From NCBI GenBank assembly GCA_002339085.1, contig DDDX01000086.1:1-20983 (forward strand): 20,983 nucleotides of DNA, written 5' to 3'. The notes under the pieces were generated by a model. The model made no database searches, was not told where the DNA came from, and worked only from the letters and a program-made list of their open reading frames with translations. This DNA comes from Cellvibrionales bacterium UBA1969 (lineage in GTDB: Bacteria; Pseudomonadota; Gammaproteobacteria; Pseudomonadales; UBA7434). This document shows, in pieces, positions 6,705-15,116 of this stretch (within the stretch, counting starts at the first letter, position 1; each line of letters opens with the position of its first letter). Both the position numbers and the translations under genes were made by a program.

Positions 6705-7670
6705 TTGAAGATTATTTTTGCTGGCACACCACAATTTGCTGCCGATCACTTAGCAGCATTGCTTAACCAAGCCGAGCACGAGGTTGTTGCTATTTATACC
6801 CAGCCTGATCGTCGTTCTGGCCGCGGAAAAAAAACTCTCGCCTCGCCCGTGAAAACCTTAGCGCTAGAAAACACCATCCCGGTGATGCAGCCGATATCGC
6901 TAAAAGCCGCTGAGCAACAAGTCGAGCTCAAGTCTTTTCATGCTGATCTAATGGTAGTAGCTGCTTATGGCTTAATTCTTCCGCAAGCCGTGCTTGACCT
7001 TCCTCGTCTAGGCTGCATTAATATTCATGCCTCATTACTGCCGCATTGGCGAGGCGCCGCGCCCATTGAGCGAGCAATTATTGCCGGCGATAAAACGTCG
7101 GGCATTACTATTATGCAAATGGCCGCCGGCCTCGATACTGGCGATATGCTATTAAAGCAACCCTGCACTATCGATCCACTTGAAACCGGTGACAGCCTAC
7201 GAAACAAATTAACCCTTATTGGTCAATCACTATTAATCCAAGCCATTGCCGAATTGAATAACGAAACAGCTGTTCTTGTCCCTCAAGATGACAGTGACAG
7301 CAGCTATGCCAAAAAAATTGACAAGGCGGAGGGCTGCATTGATTGGCACGCCAACGCCGAAGTTATTGATCGTACCATTCGTGCATTCACCTCTACCACA
7401 GCTTGCTTTACTTTTTTACACGATCAACGGTTACGCATTACCGCAGCACAGGCCAGTGAAAACCATCACTCTGGCGTCGGTATTGGCACTATTGTTGCTA
7501 TTAACAAGGATTACTTGAGTGTTCAATGCGGCGCTGGTCAATTACGCATATATGAGCTGCAAATTCCAGGCGCAAAACCAATGTCAATCAGGGCATTACT
7601 CAATGGTCGTGCTAACTTCTTTAAAGTGGCCGATTGTTTTAATCATATTGCATCGGTGACCAACCATTAA
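6705..7670 (+). CDS. fmt: Methionyl-tRNA formyltransferase (TTG start)
   Basis: Fmt transfers a formyl group from 10-formyl-tetrahydrofolate to initiator Met-tRNA. The N-terminal catalytic domain begins 'KIIFAGTPQFAADHL' and carries the folate/catalytic motif 'INIHASLLPHWRGAAPIE' (105-122) with N106 and H108, plus D144 in 'GLDTGDML'. The loop 'RRSGRGKKT' (36-44) corresponds to the basic insertion that contacts tRNA. A C-terminal OB-like domain spans about 210-310. At 321 residues it is close to the E. coli length. No ATG is available at the canonical beginning: the codon in place of the first methionine is TTG at 6705-6707, with a modest AGGCA upstream. The rsmB start follows 19 bases after the stop. 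Confidence 0.97.
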   Translation: MKIIFAGTPQFAADHLAALLNQAEHEVVAIYTQPDRRSGRGKKTLASPVKTLALENTIPVMQPISLKAAEQQVELKSFHADLMVVAAYGLILPQAVLDLPRLGCINIHASLLPHWRGAAPIERAIIAGDKTSGITIMQMAAGLDTGDMLLKQPCTIDPLETGDSLRNKLTLIGQSLLIQAIAELNNETAVLVPQDDSDSSYAKKIDKAEGCIDWHANAEVIDRTIRAFTSTTACFTFLHDQRLRITAAQASENHHSGVGIGTIVAINKDYLSVQCGAGQLRIYELQIPGAKPMSIRALLNGRANFFKVADCFNHIASVTNH

Positions 7671-7689
7671 AACAGTCCTACATGTCCGT

Positions 7690-8970
7690 GTGCTTGCGGC
7701 TCGTGCGGTTGCAAAAGTCATTGGCCAAGGCGGGGCTTTTTCTTCAACGATTAATCATCCGCTAAGTGATCAAGATCGCAGCTTTTATCGTAAACTTTGC
7801 TTTGGCACGCTTCGCCACTACTTTCAATTAGATGCTCAACTACAAACACTATTAAAAAAAACCTTAAGTAAAAAAGATGCCGATATCCATGCCTTACTCT
7901 TAATTGGCCTTTATCAACTGCAATATCTTCGTACTCCCGATCACGCCGCTATTAGTGCCACTGTCGACGCCACTAAAGGGCTTAAAAAACCTTGGGCAAA
8001 AGGATTAGTCAATGCCGTCTTGCGTAATTTCTTACGCCTGCAAGACTCTATTGATGGGCTTCCAAAACCAACCGAAGCAGCGCAAGCGAATCACCCTCAA
8101 TGGCTTTACCTGACACTGCAAAAACATTGGCCTGCAGCATGGACAGATATCGTTAATTACAACAATGCTGCGCCGGCTATGGCACTTAGAGTCAATCTCA
8201 ACCGCAGCAGTAGGGCAGCTTATCAAGCACAATTAATAGCTGCCGGCATTGACAGCGAAATCGATGACTATTGTGACACAGCGATTCGATTGCGATCAGC
8301 TGTGAATATTTCAGCCTTACCAAATTTTGCTGAAGGCACGGTCAGCGTGCAAGATGTAGGTGCTCAACTAGCCGCCTCCTTGCTCAATATCGATACCAAT
8401 ATGCAGATTCTGGATGCCTGCGCCGCACCCGGTGGAAAAGCGGTCAACCTTTTGGAGAAAGAGGAATCTATTCATCTGACAGCGGTCGATAGTAGTAGTA
8501 AGCGCTTACTTAATGTTGAGGAAAACCTCCAGCGATGCGGTTATCGCGCGCGCTGTATCGCCGCCGATGCCGCGCAACTCGATGACTGGTGGGACGGCGT
8601 ATTGTTTGACCGAATATTGTTAGATGCTCCCTGCTCTGGCACCGGAATTATTAGCCATCACCCTGACATTAAAATACTTCGCCGTGAAACAGATATTGCA
8701 TCTTTTGCCCAGCAGCAAAAACGTTTGCTCAATGCACTCTGGGCCGCACTAAAACCCGGTGGCGAACTGCTTTATTGCACTTGCTCGGTCATGCCAGAAG
8801 AAAATAACCACGTCATCGATGCGTTTTTACATGCAATGCCCGATGCTAAAGCCTTAAAAATTGATGCCGTTTGGGGGCAACAGCAGGGCTATGGACGCCA
8901 ACTACTACCAAATCAGGGCAAATATGGTGGTTTTTTTTACACAAGGCTTAGCAAGTCAGCCATGGTTTAG
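7690..8970 (+). CDS. rsmB: 16S rRNA (cytosine967-C5)-methyltransferase (GTG start)
   Basis: RsmB methylates C967 of 16S rRNA using S-adenosylmethionine. The N-terminal third (about 1-130) is the NusB-like RNA-binding domain, with 'LCFGTLRHYFQLD'. The C-terminal Rossmann methyltransferase shows the SAM loop 'DACAAPGGK' (242-250), 'LDAPCSGTG' (311-319) with C315, and 'YCTCSVMPEENN' (362-373) with the nucleophile C365; the two cysteines keep the 50-residue spacing of the E. coli enzyme. The length of 426 is normal. The start is uncertain. GTG at 7690 gives 'MLAARAVAKV'; the frame stays open upstream but offers no better codon, and an ATG at 7682 is out of frame. There is no clear ribosome binding site, so coupling to fmt is likely. 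Confidence 0.96.
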   Translation: MLAARAVAKVIGQGGAFSSTINHPLSDQDRSFYRKLCFGTLRHYFQLDAQLQTLLKKTLSKKDADIHALLLIGLYQLQYLRTPDHAAISATVDATKGLKKPWAKGLVNAVLRNFLRLQDSIDGLPKPTEAAQANHPQWLYLTLQKHWPAAWTDIVNYNNAAPAMALRVNLNRSSRAAYQAQLIAAGIDSEIDDYCDTAIRLRSAVNISALPNFAEGTVSVQDVGAQLAASLLNIDTNMQILDACAAPGGKAVNLLEKEESIHLTAVDSSSKRLLNVEENLQRCGYRARCIAADAAQLDDWWDGVLFDRILLDAPCSGTGIISHHPDIKILRRETDIASFAQQQKRLLNALWAALKPGGELLYCTCSVMPEENNHVIDAFLHAMPDAKALKIDAVWGQQQGYGRQLLPNQGKYGGFFYTRLSKSAMV

Positions 8971-9000
8971 TAGGCTAGCACAACGATATGATTTGATGGC

Positions 9001-9015
9001 TAATACTGAGTATTA
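9001..9015. other. Small hairpin between rsmB and trkA
   Basis: TAATAC-TGA-GTATTA is a perfect 6-bp inverted repeat with a three-base loop in the 73-base gap between rsmB and trkA. It is A/T-rich with no T-run, so it is not a convincing terminator. It could be a small operator, an mRNA processing hairpin, or chance. Confidence 0.3.
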
Positions 9016-9043
9016 CCCCCAAACGGATATTTAAGCAGACACT

Positions 9044-10417
9044 ATGAAAATTGTAATTTTGGGTGGTGGGCAGGTCGGCGGTACATTAGCCGAAAGCTTA
9101 GCCAATGAACAGATCGATATCACCATTGTCGACCGCGATAACGCCCGTTTAAGAGCACTACAAGACCGCCTAGATATCGCTACAGTGGGTGGCCATGCCG
9201 CACATCCTGATGTGCTATTAAAAGCCGGCATAGAAGATGCCGATATGTTAGTGGCCGTCACAGGCTCTGACGAGATCAATATGATCGCCTGCCAAATAGC
9301 GCATTCTATTTATCGCACGCAAACCAAAATTTGTCGTATTCGAGCCAACAGTTATGCCGACCACAAAGCCTTGTTTTGTGACGATGCTATTCCTGTTGAT
9401 GTGATCATCTCCCCTGAAAAACTGGTCACCGAACATATTATCGGACTATTAGAATACCCAGGCACTCTGCAAGTGCTTAATTTTGCCGATGGTGCGGCGC
9501 AGTTAATCGCCATCAAAGCCGAAGCTGGCGATAAATTTATCGGCAACACCTTAATTGAAATCGACCGAATGACGCCCAAGCAAGATGCCAGAGTAGCCGC
9601 TATTTTTCGTGCCGACAGAGCAATAAAGCCAGAAAGAGACACCGTAATAGCGCCACTTGATGAAGTTTTCTATATTGCTGCAAAAGAAAATATCTTGCCG
9701 GTCATGAAAGAGCTGGGGCAGATTCGCCGTCCCTATAACCGAATCATGATTGCTGGTGGAGGCAATATTGGTTTACGCCTAGCTAAGGCGATAGAACATC
9801 AACACTCAGTAAAAATCATTGAGCATAATCCAAGCCGCTCTGAAGTATTGTCTGAGTCGCTAGATAAAGCCATCGTTCTCAATGGTAGCGCCTCCGACAC
9901 GGACTTATTACGCAGTGAGAACATCGACAGCATTGATGTCTTTATTGCACTGACCAATGATGATGAAGCCAACATTATGTCGTCTTTATTAGCAAAAAAA
10001 TTAGGCGCCAGAAAAGTCATCACCCTGATTACCAACCCTGCTTACGTCGATTTAGTCCAGGGTGAGGATATCGATGTTGCCTTTGCCCCCCAACTAATTA
10101 CTCTCGGCGGCTTGCTTGCACATGTTCGTCGTGGAGATATGGCGGCTGTACATTCTTTACGCCGAGGCGCAGCAGAAGCCTTAGAGGTGATCGCCCATGG
10201 TGATGCTAAAAACTCAAAAGTTGTTGGCAAGACGCTCACCGATATTGACTTACCTGAAGGGGTTAGAATAGGCGCAATTGTTAGGGGTGAAGAAGTATTA
10301 ATTGCTCACCGTAATGTTGTCATAGAAACAGACGATCACGTGGTTGTCTTTTTAGTCGATAAAACCCAAATACCTGCTGTTGAAGCCTTATTTCAAGTTG
10401 GGCTTGGCTTTTTTTAA
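9044..10417 (+). CDS. trkA: Trk potassium uptake system, NAD-binding regulatory subunit
   Basis: TrkA is the cytosolic ring subunit that binds NAD(H)/ATP and gates the TrkH membrane channel. At 457 residues it has the duplicated arrangement of enterobacterial and Pseudomonas TrkA. The first RCK/TrkA-N domain has the Rossmann loop 'ILGGGQVGGTLAESL' (5-19), with an aspartate (D30) at the end of the second strand. The second repeat begins at about 233 with 'IMIAGGGNIGLRLAK'. Each is followed by a TrkA-C domain; the last ends near 'TDDHVVVFLVDKTQIPAVE'. trkH follows 49 bases downstream, so the two are probably one transcript, possibly continuing from rsmB. Confidence 0.97.
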   Translation: MKIVILGGGQVGGTLAESLANEQIDITIVDRDNARLRALQDRLDIATVGGHAAHPDVLLKAGIEDADMLVAVTGSDEINMIACQIAHSIYRTQTKICRIRANSYADHKALFCDDAIPVDVIISPEKLVTEHIIGLLEYPGTLQVLNFADGAAQLIAIKAEAGDKFIGNTLIEIDRMTPKQDARVAAIFRADRAIKPERDTVIAPLDEVFYIAAKENILPVMKELGQIRRPYNRIMIAGGGNIGLRLAKAIEHQHSVKIIEHNPSRSEVLSESLDKAIVLNGSASDTDLLRSENIDSIDVFIALTNDDEANIMSSLLAKKLGARKVITLITNPAYVDLVQGEDIDVAFAPQLITLGGLLAHVRRGDMAAVHSLRRGAAEALEVIAHGDAKNSKVVGKTLTDIDLPEGVRIGAIVRGEEVLIAHRNVVIETDDHVVVFLVDKTQIPAVEALFQVGLGFF

Positions 10418-10466
10418 TTATTAATTAAGTCAAGCTCCGACTAATTCAGTTGAGGTTGTTAGCACT

Positions 10467-11921
10467 ATGCATTTTTCTATCATCGCCGCATTGCTGGGCT
10501 TACTGCTACTCATTTTCAGCGTCACAATGTTAGTGCCTATTGCTTTTGCCATATGGTACAACGAGCCAACGGTCAATATTTTCTTAACCGCATTTGCCGT
10601 CACCGCCTTTAGCGGCGCATTGCTATGGCTACCCAATAAAAAACAACGCCACGCCCTACGAACGCGAGACGGCTTCTTAATCACAACCTTATTTTGGTTT
10701 GTGCTCGGCTTGTTTGGCTCGTTGCCGCTATTGTTGGCCGACAGTGTTTCCCTCAGCATCACTGATGCTATTTTTGAATCTATTTCTGGACTTACAACCA
10801 CGGGGGCTACCGTGATTACTGGGCTGGATGATTTGCCTAAGTCCATTCTTTATTATCGACAGCAATTACAATGGCTAGGCGGTATCGGTATTATTGTCAT
10901 CGCCATTGCCATTTTGCCGATGCTCGGTGTTGGCGGCATGCAGCTTTATCGGGCAGAAACACCCGGCCCCATGAAAGATCATAAGTTAACACCAAGAATA
11001 ACCAGCACTGCAAAAGCGCTTTTTACTATCTACCTTTTGATTACAATAGCTTGTGGTGCAAGTTACTGGCTTGCAGGCATGAGCCCATTCGATGCATTAA
11101 GCCACAGCTTTTCAACCGTTGCAATTGGTGGCTTTAGCACCCATGACGCCAGCATCGGCTATTTTGATAATCCCTCTATCTTAGTTATTGCAATGGCTTT
11201 CATGTTAATCGCTGGTATTAATTTTGCTCTACACTTCTTTGCTTACCATAATCGATCATTGGCAGTTTACCGCCAAGATTCGGAATTTAAATTTTATTTA
11301 CTGGTTAATTTTTTCGCTGTAGCCATTGTTAGCGCAGCCTTAATACTGTTACATAATCAACCAGCCAGTCCGGGCGCTCAATTGTTAGAGGCCGCCTTTC
11401 AAGTTATTTCGCTTTCAACAACAACAGGCTTTGTGGTAGGTGATTACAGCCAGTGGCCAACGTTTATTCCCTTGTTTATGTTCTTTCTCGCCTTTATGGG
11501 AGCGTCGGCAGGCTCAACCGGCGGGGGCATGAAAGCGATAAGAGTCCTGCTAATCATAAAGCAGGGGTATCGCGAGTTACTCCGGCTCATTCATCCTCAT
11601 GCTGTTATACCGATCAAGGTCGGTGGCCGCCCAGTTTCCAATGACGTGGTCAGTGCGGTTTGGAGCTTTTTTGCATTCTATGTTTTTGCTTATATCGCCA
11701 TGATCTTAATGGTGCTAGCTACAGGCACAGACTTTCTAACAGCATTTTCGGCAGTTGGCGCCAGTATTAATAATCTTGGCCCAGGCTTAGGTGAGGTTTC
11801 TGAACATTATGCTGGCTTATCTGCAACAGCAAAATGGACGCTTTGCTTAGCCATGCTGCTAGGCCGCTTAGAAGTTTTTACCGTTTTGGTCTTATTAGCC
11901 CCGGCGTTTTGGCGAAAATAG
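10467..11921 (+). CDS. trkH: Trk potassium uptake system, membrane subunit TrkH
   Basis: TrkH is the pore-forming inner-membrane subunit for potassium uptake. The 484 residues are strongly hydrophobic, consistent with the ten-helix, four-fold MPM architecture. The four selectivity-filter loops can be seen: 'TTTGATV' (110-116), 'STVAIGGFST' (216-225), 'STTTGFVVG' (317-325) and 'INNLGPGLGE' (434-443). The 'AGSTGGGMKAIR' stretch (348-359) is the broken helix that forms the intramembrane gating loop. A GAGG lies 11 bases before the ATG. Pairing with trkA directly upstream gives a complete TrkAH system in one locus, which differs from the split arrangement in E. coli. Confidence 0.97.
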   Translation: MHFSIIAALLGLLLLIFSVTMLVPIAFAIWYNEPTVNIFLTAFAVTAFSGALLWLPNKKQRHALRTRDGFLITTLFWFVLGLFGSLPLLLADSVSLSITDAIFESISGLTTTGATVITGLDDLPKSILYYRQQLQWLGGIGIIVIAIAILPMLGVGGMQLYRAETPGPMKDHKLTPRITSTAKALFTIYLLITIACGASYWLAGMSPFDALSHSFSTVAIGGFSTHDASIGYFDNPSILVIAMAFMLIAGINFALHFFAYHNRSLAVYRQDSEFKFYLLVNFFAVAIVSAALILLHNQPASPGAQLLEAAFQVISLSTTTGFVVGDYSQWPTFIPLFMFFLAFMGASAGSTGGGMKAIRVLLIIKQGYRELLRLIHPHAVIPIKVGGRPVSNDVVSAVWSFFAFYVFAYIAMILMVLATGTDFLTAFSAVGASINNLGPGLGEVSEHYAGLSATAKWTLCLAMLLGRLEVFTVLVLLAPAFWRK

Positions 11922-12003
11922 CTGATTCGTACTGGTTTAAGGTACAATAAGCACCTCTAAATAGACCGCCGTCTTTTTTCATTGTTAAGAGAATATTTGC
12001 CCA

Positions 12004-12990
12004 GTGTCTGACACCATGAATAACCAGCAACAACAAAGTCCAAACCAAGTGCCCACATTCCAGGAACTTATTCTTAAGCTTCAAAGTTATTGGGCAGAGC
12101 AAGGTTGCGTCGTACTCCAGCCGTTAGACTTGGAAGTAGGGGCAGGCACATTTCACCCCGCCACTTTCCTTAGGGCCATCGGACCAGAAAATTGGAGCGC
12201 CGCTTACGTGCAGCCCTGCCGTCGACCCACTGACGGCCGTTATGGAGAAAACCCCAACCGTCTTCAGCATTACTATCAATTTCAGGTTGCATTAAAACCT
12301 TCGCCAGACAATATCCAACAACTCTATTTAGATTCCCTTTATAAAATTGGTATAGACCCAACAATTAACGACATCCGCTTTGTTGAAGATAACTGGGAGT
12401 CACCAACACTGGGTGCATGGGGGTTAGGCTGGGAGGTTTGGTTAAACGGTATGGAGGTTACCCAGTTCACTTATTTTCAGCAAGTGGGTGGCCTTGAGTG
12501 CTTTCCTGTAACAGGAGAAATCACATACGGTTTAGAGCGTATTGCCATGCATTTACAAGGCGTAGATAGTATTTATGAATTAATCTGGGCGCATAATGCT
12601 GGCGGTAATGTTAGCTACGGCGATGTGTTTCACCAAAATGAAGTTGAAATGTCAGCCTATAATTTTGAGCATGCACGCGTTGATTTCTTGTTTAGCTATT
12701 TTGATGAATGCGAGTCACAAAGTCAGCGTTTAATTAAAGCTAATTTGCCGCTGCCAGCTTATGAGCAAGTCATGAAAGCATCCCATACGTTTAATTTATT
12801 AGATGCTAGGCATGCTATTTCTGTGACAGAAAGACAGCGCTTTATTCTTCGCGTACGCACATTGGCCCGCGCTGTTGCTGAAAGCTATTACGCTAAACGT
12901 GCCGAATTAGGCTTTCCATTAGCCGATAATGAACACCAGCAAGCGGCGCTTGAAAAGTTTGCACAAGCGCAAGCGGAAGCCGGCCAATGA
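12004..12990 (+). CDS. glyQ: Glycyl-tRNA synthetase alpha subunit
   Basis: GlyQ is the catalytic class II subunit of the alpha2beta2 glycyl-tRNA synthetase. The core is almost invariant: 'LQSYWAEQGC' (26-35), 'RRPTDGRYGENPNRLQHYYQ' (73-92), 'WLNGMEVTQFTYFQQVGG' and 'ARHAISVTERQR'. At 328 residues it has an N-terminal extension rich in N and Q ('MNNQQQQSPNQ'). The start is ambiguous: GTG at 12004 or ATG at 12016. An AAGAGA about 11-12 bases before the GTG slightly favours the GTG. The last four bases overlap glyS as ATGA. In the 82-base gap after trkH, a lone TACAAT (11943-11948) could be a -10 element, but no -35 matches at the right distance. Confidence 0.97.
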   Translation: MSDTMNNQQQQSPNQVPTFQELILKLQSYWAEQGCVVLQPLDLEVGAGTFHPATFLRAIGPENWSAAYVQPCRRPTDGRYGENPNRLQHYYQFQVALKPSPDNIQQLYLDSLYKIGIDPTINDIRFVEDNWESPTLGAWGLGWEVWLNGMEVTQFTYFQQVGGLECFPVTGEITYGLERIAMHLQGVDSIYELIWAHNAGGNVSYGDVFHQNEVEMSAYNFEHARVDFLFSYFDECESQSQRLIKANLPLPAYEQVMKASHTFNLLDARHAISVTERQRFILRVRTLARAVAESYYAKRAELGFPLADNEHQQAALEKFAQAQAEAGQ

Positions 12991-15080
12991 AAACATCGGC
13001 GAATTGTCTAATTGAAATAGGTACTGAAGAGCTGCCACCAACGGCATTAAAAGCGCTGTCTTTAGCTTTTGAACAAGGCTTGATAGAAGGCTTTAAAGCG
13101 CATAATCTCGACTTTAATGCGGCCAGCGTCAAGCGTTTTGCAACCCCGCGAAGATTAGCTGTTTTAATCCCAGGACTCGATACGCAACAAGCCGATCAAG
13201 TCATTAAAAAGCTAGGTCCAGCTGTAGCCGCCGCGTTTGATAAAGAAGGCAAGCCGACAAAGGCGGCAATGGGTTTTGCTAAAAGCAATCAAATTGCATT
13301 TGAGCAACTGCAGCAAGTTGAGACAGAAAAAGGACTGCGGTTAGCTTTTATTTCAACGAATAAAGGTCAACCAACATCGACACTGTTAGCAGCCATTATT
13401 ACCAGTGCTTTAGATAAGCTCCCTATTCCAAAGCGAATGCGCTGGGGTGCTTCGCGCGCCGAATTTGTTAGGCCGATGCATTGGTTGCTGGTATTACTAG
13501 ACGAGCAACTAGTTAACTGCCAAGTGATGGGCATTAACGCTGCGCAAAAGACCCAAGGTCACCGCTTCCACAACGCTGAAGCTATTTTTATTGACCATGC
13601 CGATCATTATGAATCGTTGCTGTCAGAACAAGGCTCTGTCGTCGCTTGTTTCGAAACTCGACGAAAAGATATTTGTAAACAAGTTTCGGCCTTGGGTCGT
13701 GAGGCGGGCGGTACGGCTGTGATTGAAGACGACTTGCTAGACGAAGTTACCGCCCTAGTTGAAAAACCTTATGCACTAATCGGCGGCTTTGATAAGGAGT
13801 TTTTATCTGTGCCTCAAGAAGCCCTGATTTATTCAATGAATGAGCATCAAAAATATTTTCATGTTGTTGATGAAAAACAACAGCTAATAGCTAACTTTAT
13901 TACCGTTAGTAATATTGACAGTACTCAGCCTGAAGCCGTTATTCGTGGTAATGAGCGTGTCATTCGGCCTCGCTTGGCCGATGCTGCTTTTTTTTTCGAG
14001 ACTGATAAAAAATATAGCTTGGCACAATTACGTGAACGATTAAAATCTATTGTGTTTCAAAAACAACTCGGCACTGTGTTTGATAAAACCAAACGGATCG
14101 CCTCGCTGTCAGAGGGGCTAGCCACCGCTTTAGGCGCAGACGCTTCGGCGGCGAAACAAGCAGGGCAATTATCCAAAGCCGACTTGGCCTCAGACATGGT
14201 GCTTGAATTTGATAAAATGCAAGGCACTGCTGGCGGTTATTATGCCAGCCATGAAGGCTTAGGTGAGACCATCGCTAATGCGATTGCCGAACATTATTTG
14301 CCTAAATATGCCGGCGATAAAGTGCCGTCTAGCCCTACGGCCTGTGCTGTTGCCTTGGCTGACCGACTAGACACCTTGACGGGCATCTTTGGTATTGGGC
14401 AAATGCCCAGCGGCTCTAAAGATCCATTCGCACTAAGACGAGCATCTATTGGGGTGTTACAAATTATTTTACAAAACCAGCTCGCCATTAATATTAAAGA
14501 ATGGATTAATAAAGCCTGTCATTTACATGCTGAATTAGCCGACCCTCTAGAAACGGAAGAGAAGGTTTTTAGTTACCTGCTCGATCGTTTTGCTGCTCTT
14601 TATCAAGACCAAGGTTTAGCGACTGAAGTTTTTTCAGCGGTTAAGGCAAAATATCCGCAACAACCGTTGGACTTTGATGCACGTGTTCAAGCGGTTGCCG
14701 CTTTCATTAAAAAACCTGAAAGTGATAGCCTGGCAAGCGCTAACAAACGGGTGAATAATATTCTTACCAAGTCAGAATCCACCGTCGAAGCCAAAGATTT
14801 CAACTCGTCTTTACTTGTTGAGCCGGCAGAAAAAACTTTATCTGCCGCCATTGAGCAACAAGAAAAAATCGTTTTGCCGCTATTTGAAAAAGGTAATTAT
14901 CGTGATGGTTTATTAAAGCTAACGGAGTTAAGCGCTGCAATCGACGCTTTTTTTGATACGGTTATGGTGAATGCAGAGGATCCAGCATTAAAGGTAAATC
15001 GACTGTCATTATTGGCGAAGTTGCGGGCGCTGTTTTTACATGTTGCTGATATTTCTTTGCTTGCACCATCAAAAAGCTAG
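12987..15080 (+). CDS. glyS: Glycyl-tRNA synthetase beta subunit
   Basis: GlyS is the large subunit that binds tRNA-Gly, including the anticodon, and is required for the activity of GlyQ. The N-terminal 'LIEIGTEELPPTALK' (8-22) and the later 'RMRWG' and 'FVRPMHWLLVLLD' (around 150-175) are typical. The middle has 'YSMNEHQKYF' and 'RPRLADAAFFFETD', and further on 'DPFALRRASIGVLQI' marks the HD-like region. The C-terminal DALR-type anticodon-binding domain ends with 'VNRLSLLAKLRALFLHVADIS'. The 697 residues compare with about 690 in E. coli. The ATG overlaps the glyQ stop, fixing a stoichiometric coupled unit. It converges on gyrB with 36 bases between stops and no evident terminator. Confidence 0.97.
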   Translation: MKTSANCLIEIGTEELPPTALKALSLAFEQGLIEGFKAHNLDFNAASVKRFATPRRLAVLIPGLDTQQADQVIKKLGPAVAAAFDKEGKPTKAAMGFAKSNQIAFEQLQQVETEKGLRLAFISTNKGQPTSTLLAAIITSALDKLPIPKRMRWGASRAEFVRPMHWLLVLLDEQLVNCQVMGINAAQKTQGHRFHNAEAIFIDHADHYESLLSEQGSVVACFETRRKDICKQVSALGREAGGTAVIEDDLLDEVTALVEKPYALIGGFDKEFLSVPQEALIYSMNEHQKYFHVVDEKQQLIANFITVSNIDSTQPEAVIRGNERVIRPRLADAAFFFETDKKYSLAQLRERLKSIVFQKQLGTVFDKTKRIASLSEGLATALGADASAAKQAGQLSKADLASDMVLEFDKMQGTAGGYYASHEGLGETIANAIAEHYLPKYAGDKVPSSPTACAVALADRLDTLTGIFGIGQMPSGSKDPFALRRASIGVLQIILQNQLAINIKEWINKACHLHAELADPLETEEKVFSYLLDRFAALYQDQGLATEVFSAVKAKYPQQPLDFDARVQAVAAFIKKPESDSLASANKRVNNILTKSESTVEAKDFNSSLLVEPAEKTLSAAIEQQEKIVLPLFEKGNYRDGLLKLTELSAAIDAFFDTVMVNAEDPALKVNRLSLLAKLRALFLHVADISLLAPSKS

Positions 15081-15116
15081 TGCGGGAATAAAAGCCAAGT
15101 GCCAACGCAATAAAAC

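Noticed and set aside
9031..10239. Several minus-strand open frames of 60-96 codons opposite trkA
   Set aside because: They are antisense to a well-conserved gene, with serine/alanine-rich shadow composition and no family resemblance.
10333..10348. TCACGTGG in the 3' part of trkA
   Set aside because: A CACGTG core alone is common; the flanks do not match parS.
11959..11979. Possible terminator after trkH: AGAC-CGCC-GTCT followed by a T-run
   Set aside because: The stem is only four base pairs, too short to rely on; it is as likely part of the glyQ leader.
15081..15116. A bidirectional terminator between the convergent glyS and gyrB genes
   Set aside because: No stem of useful length is visible in the 36-base gap.
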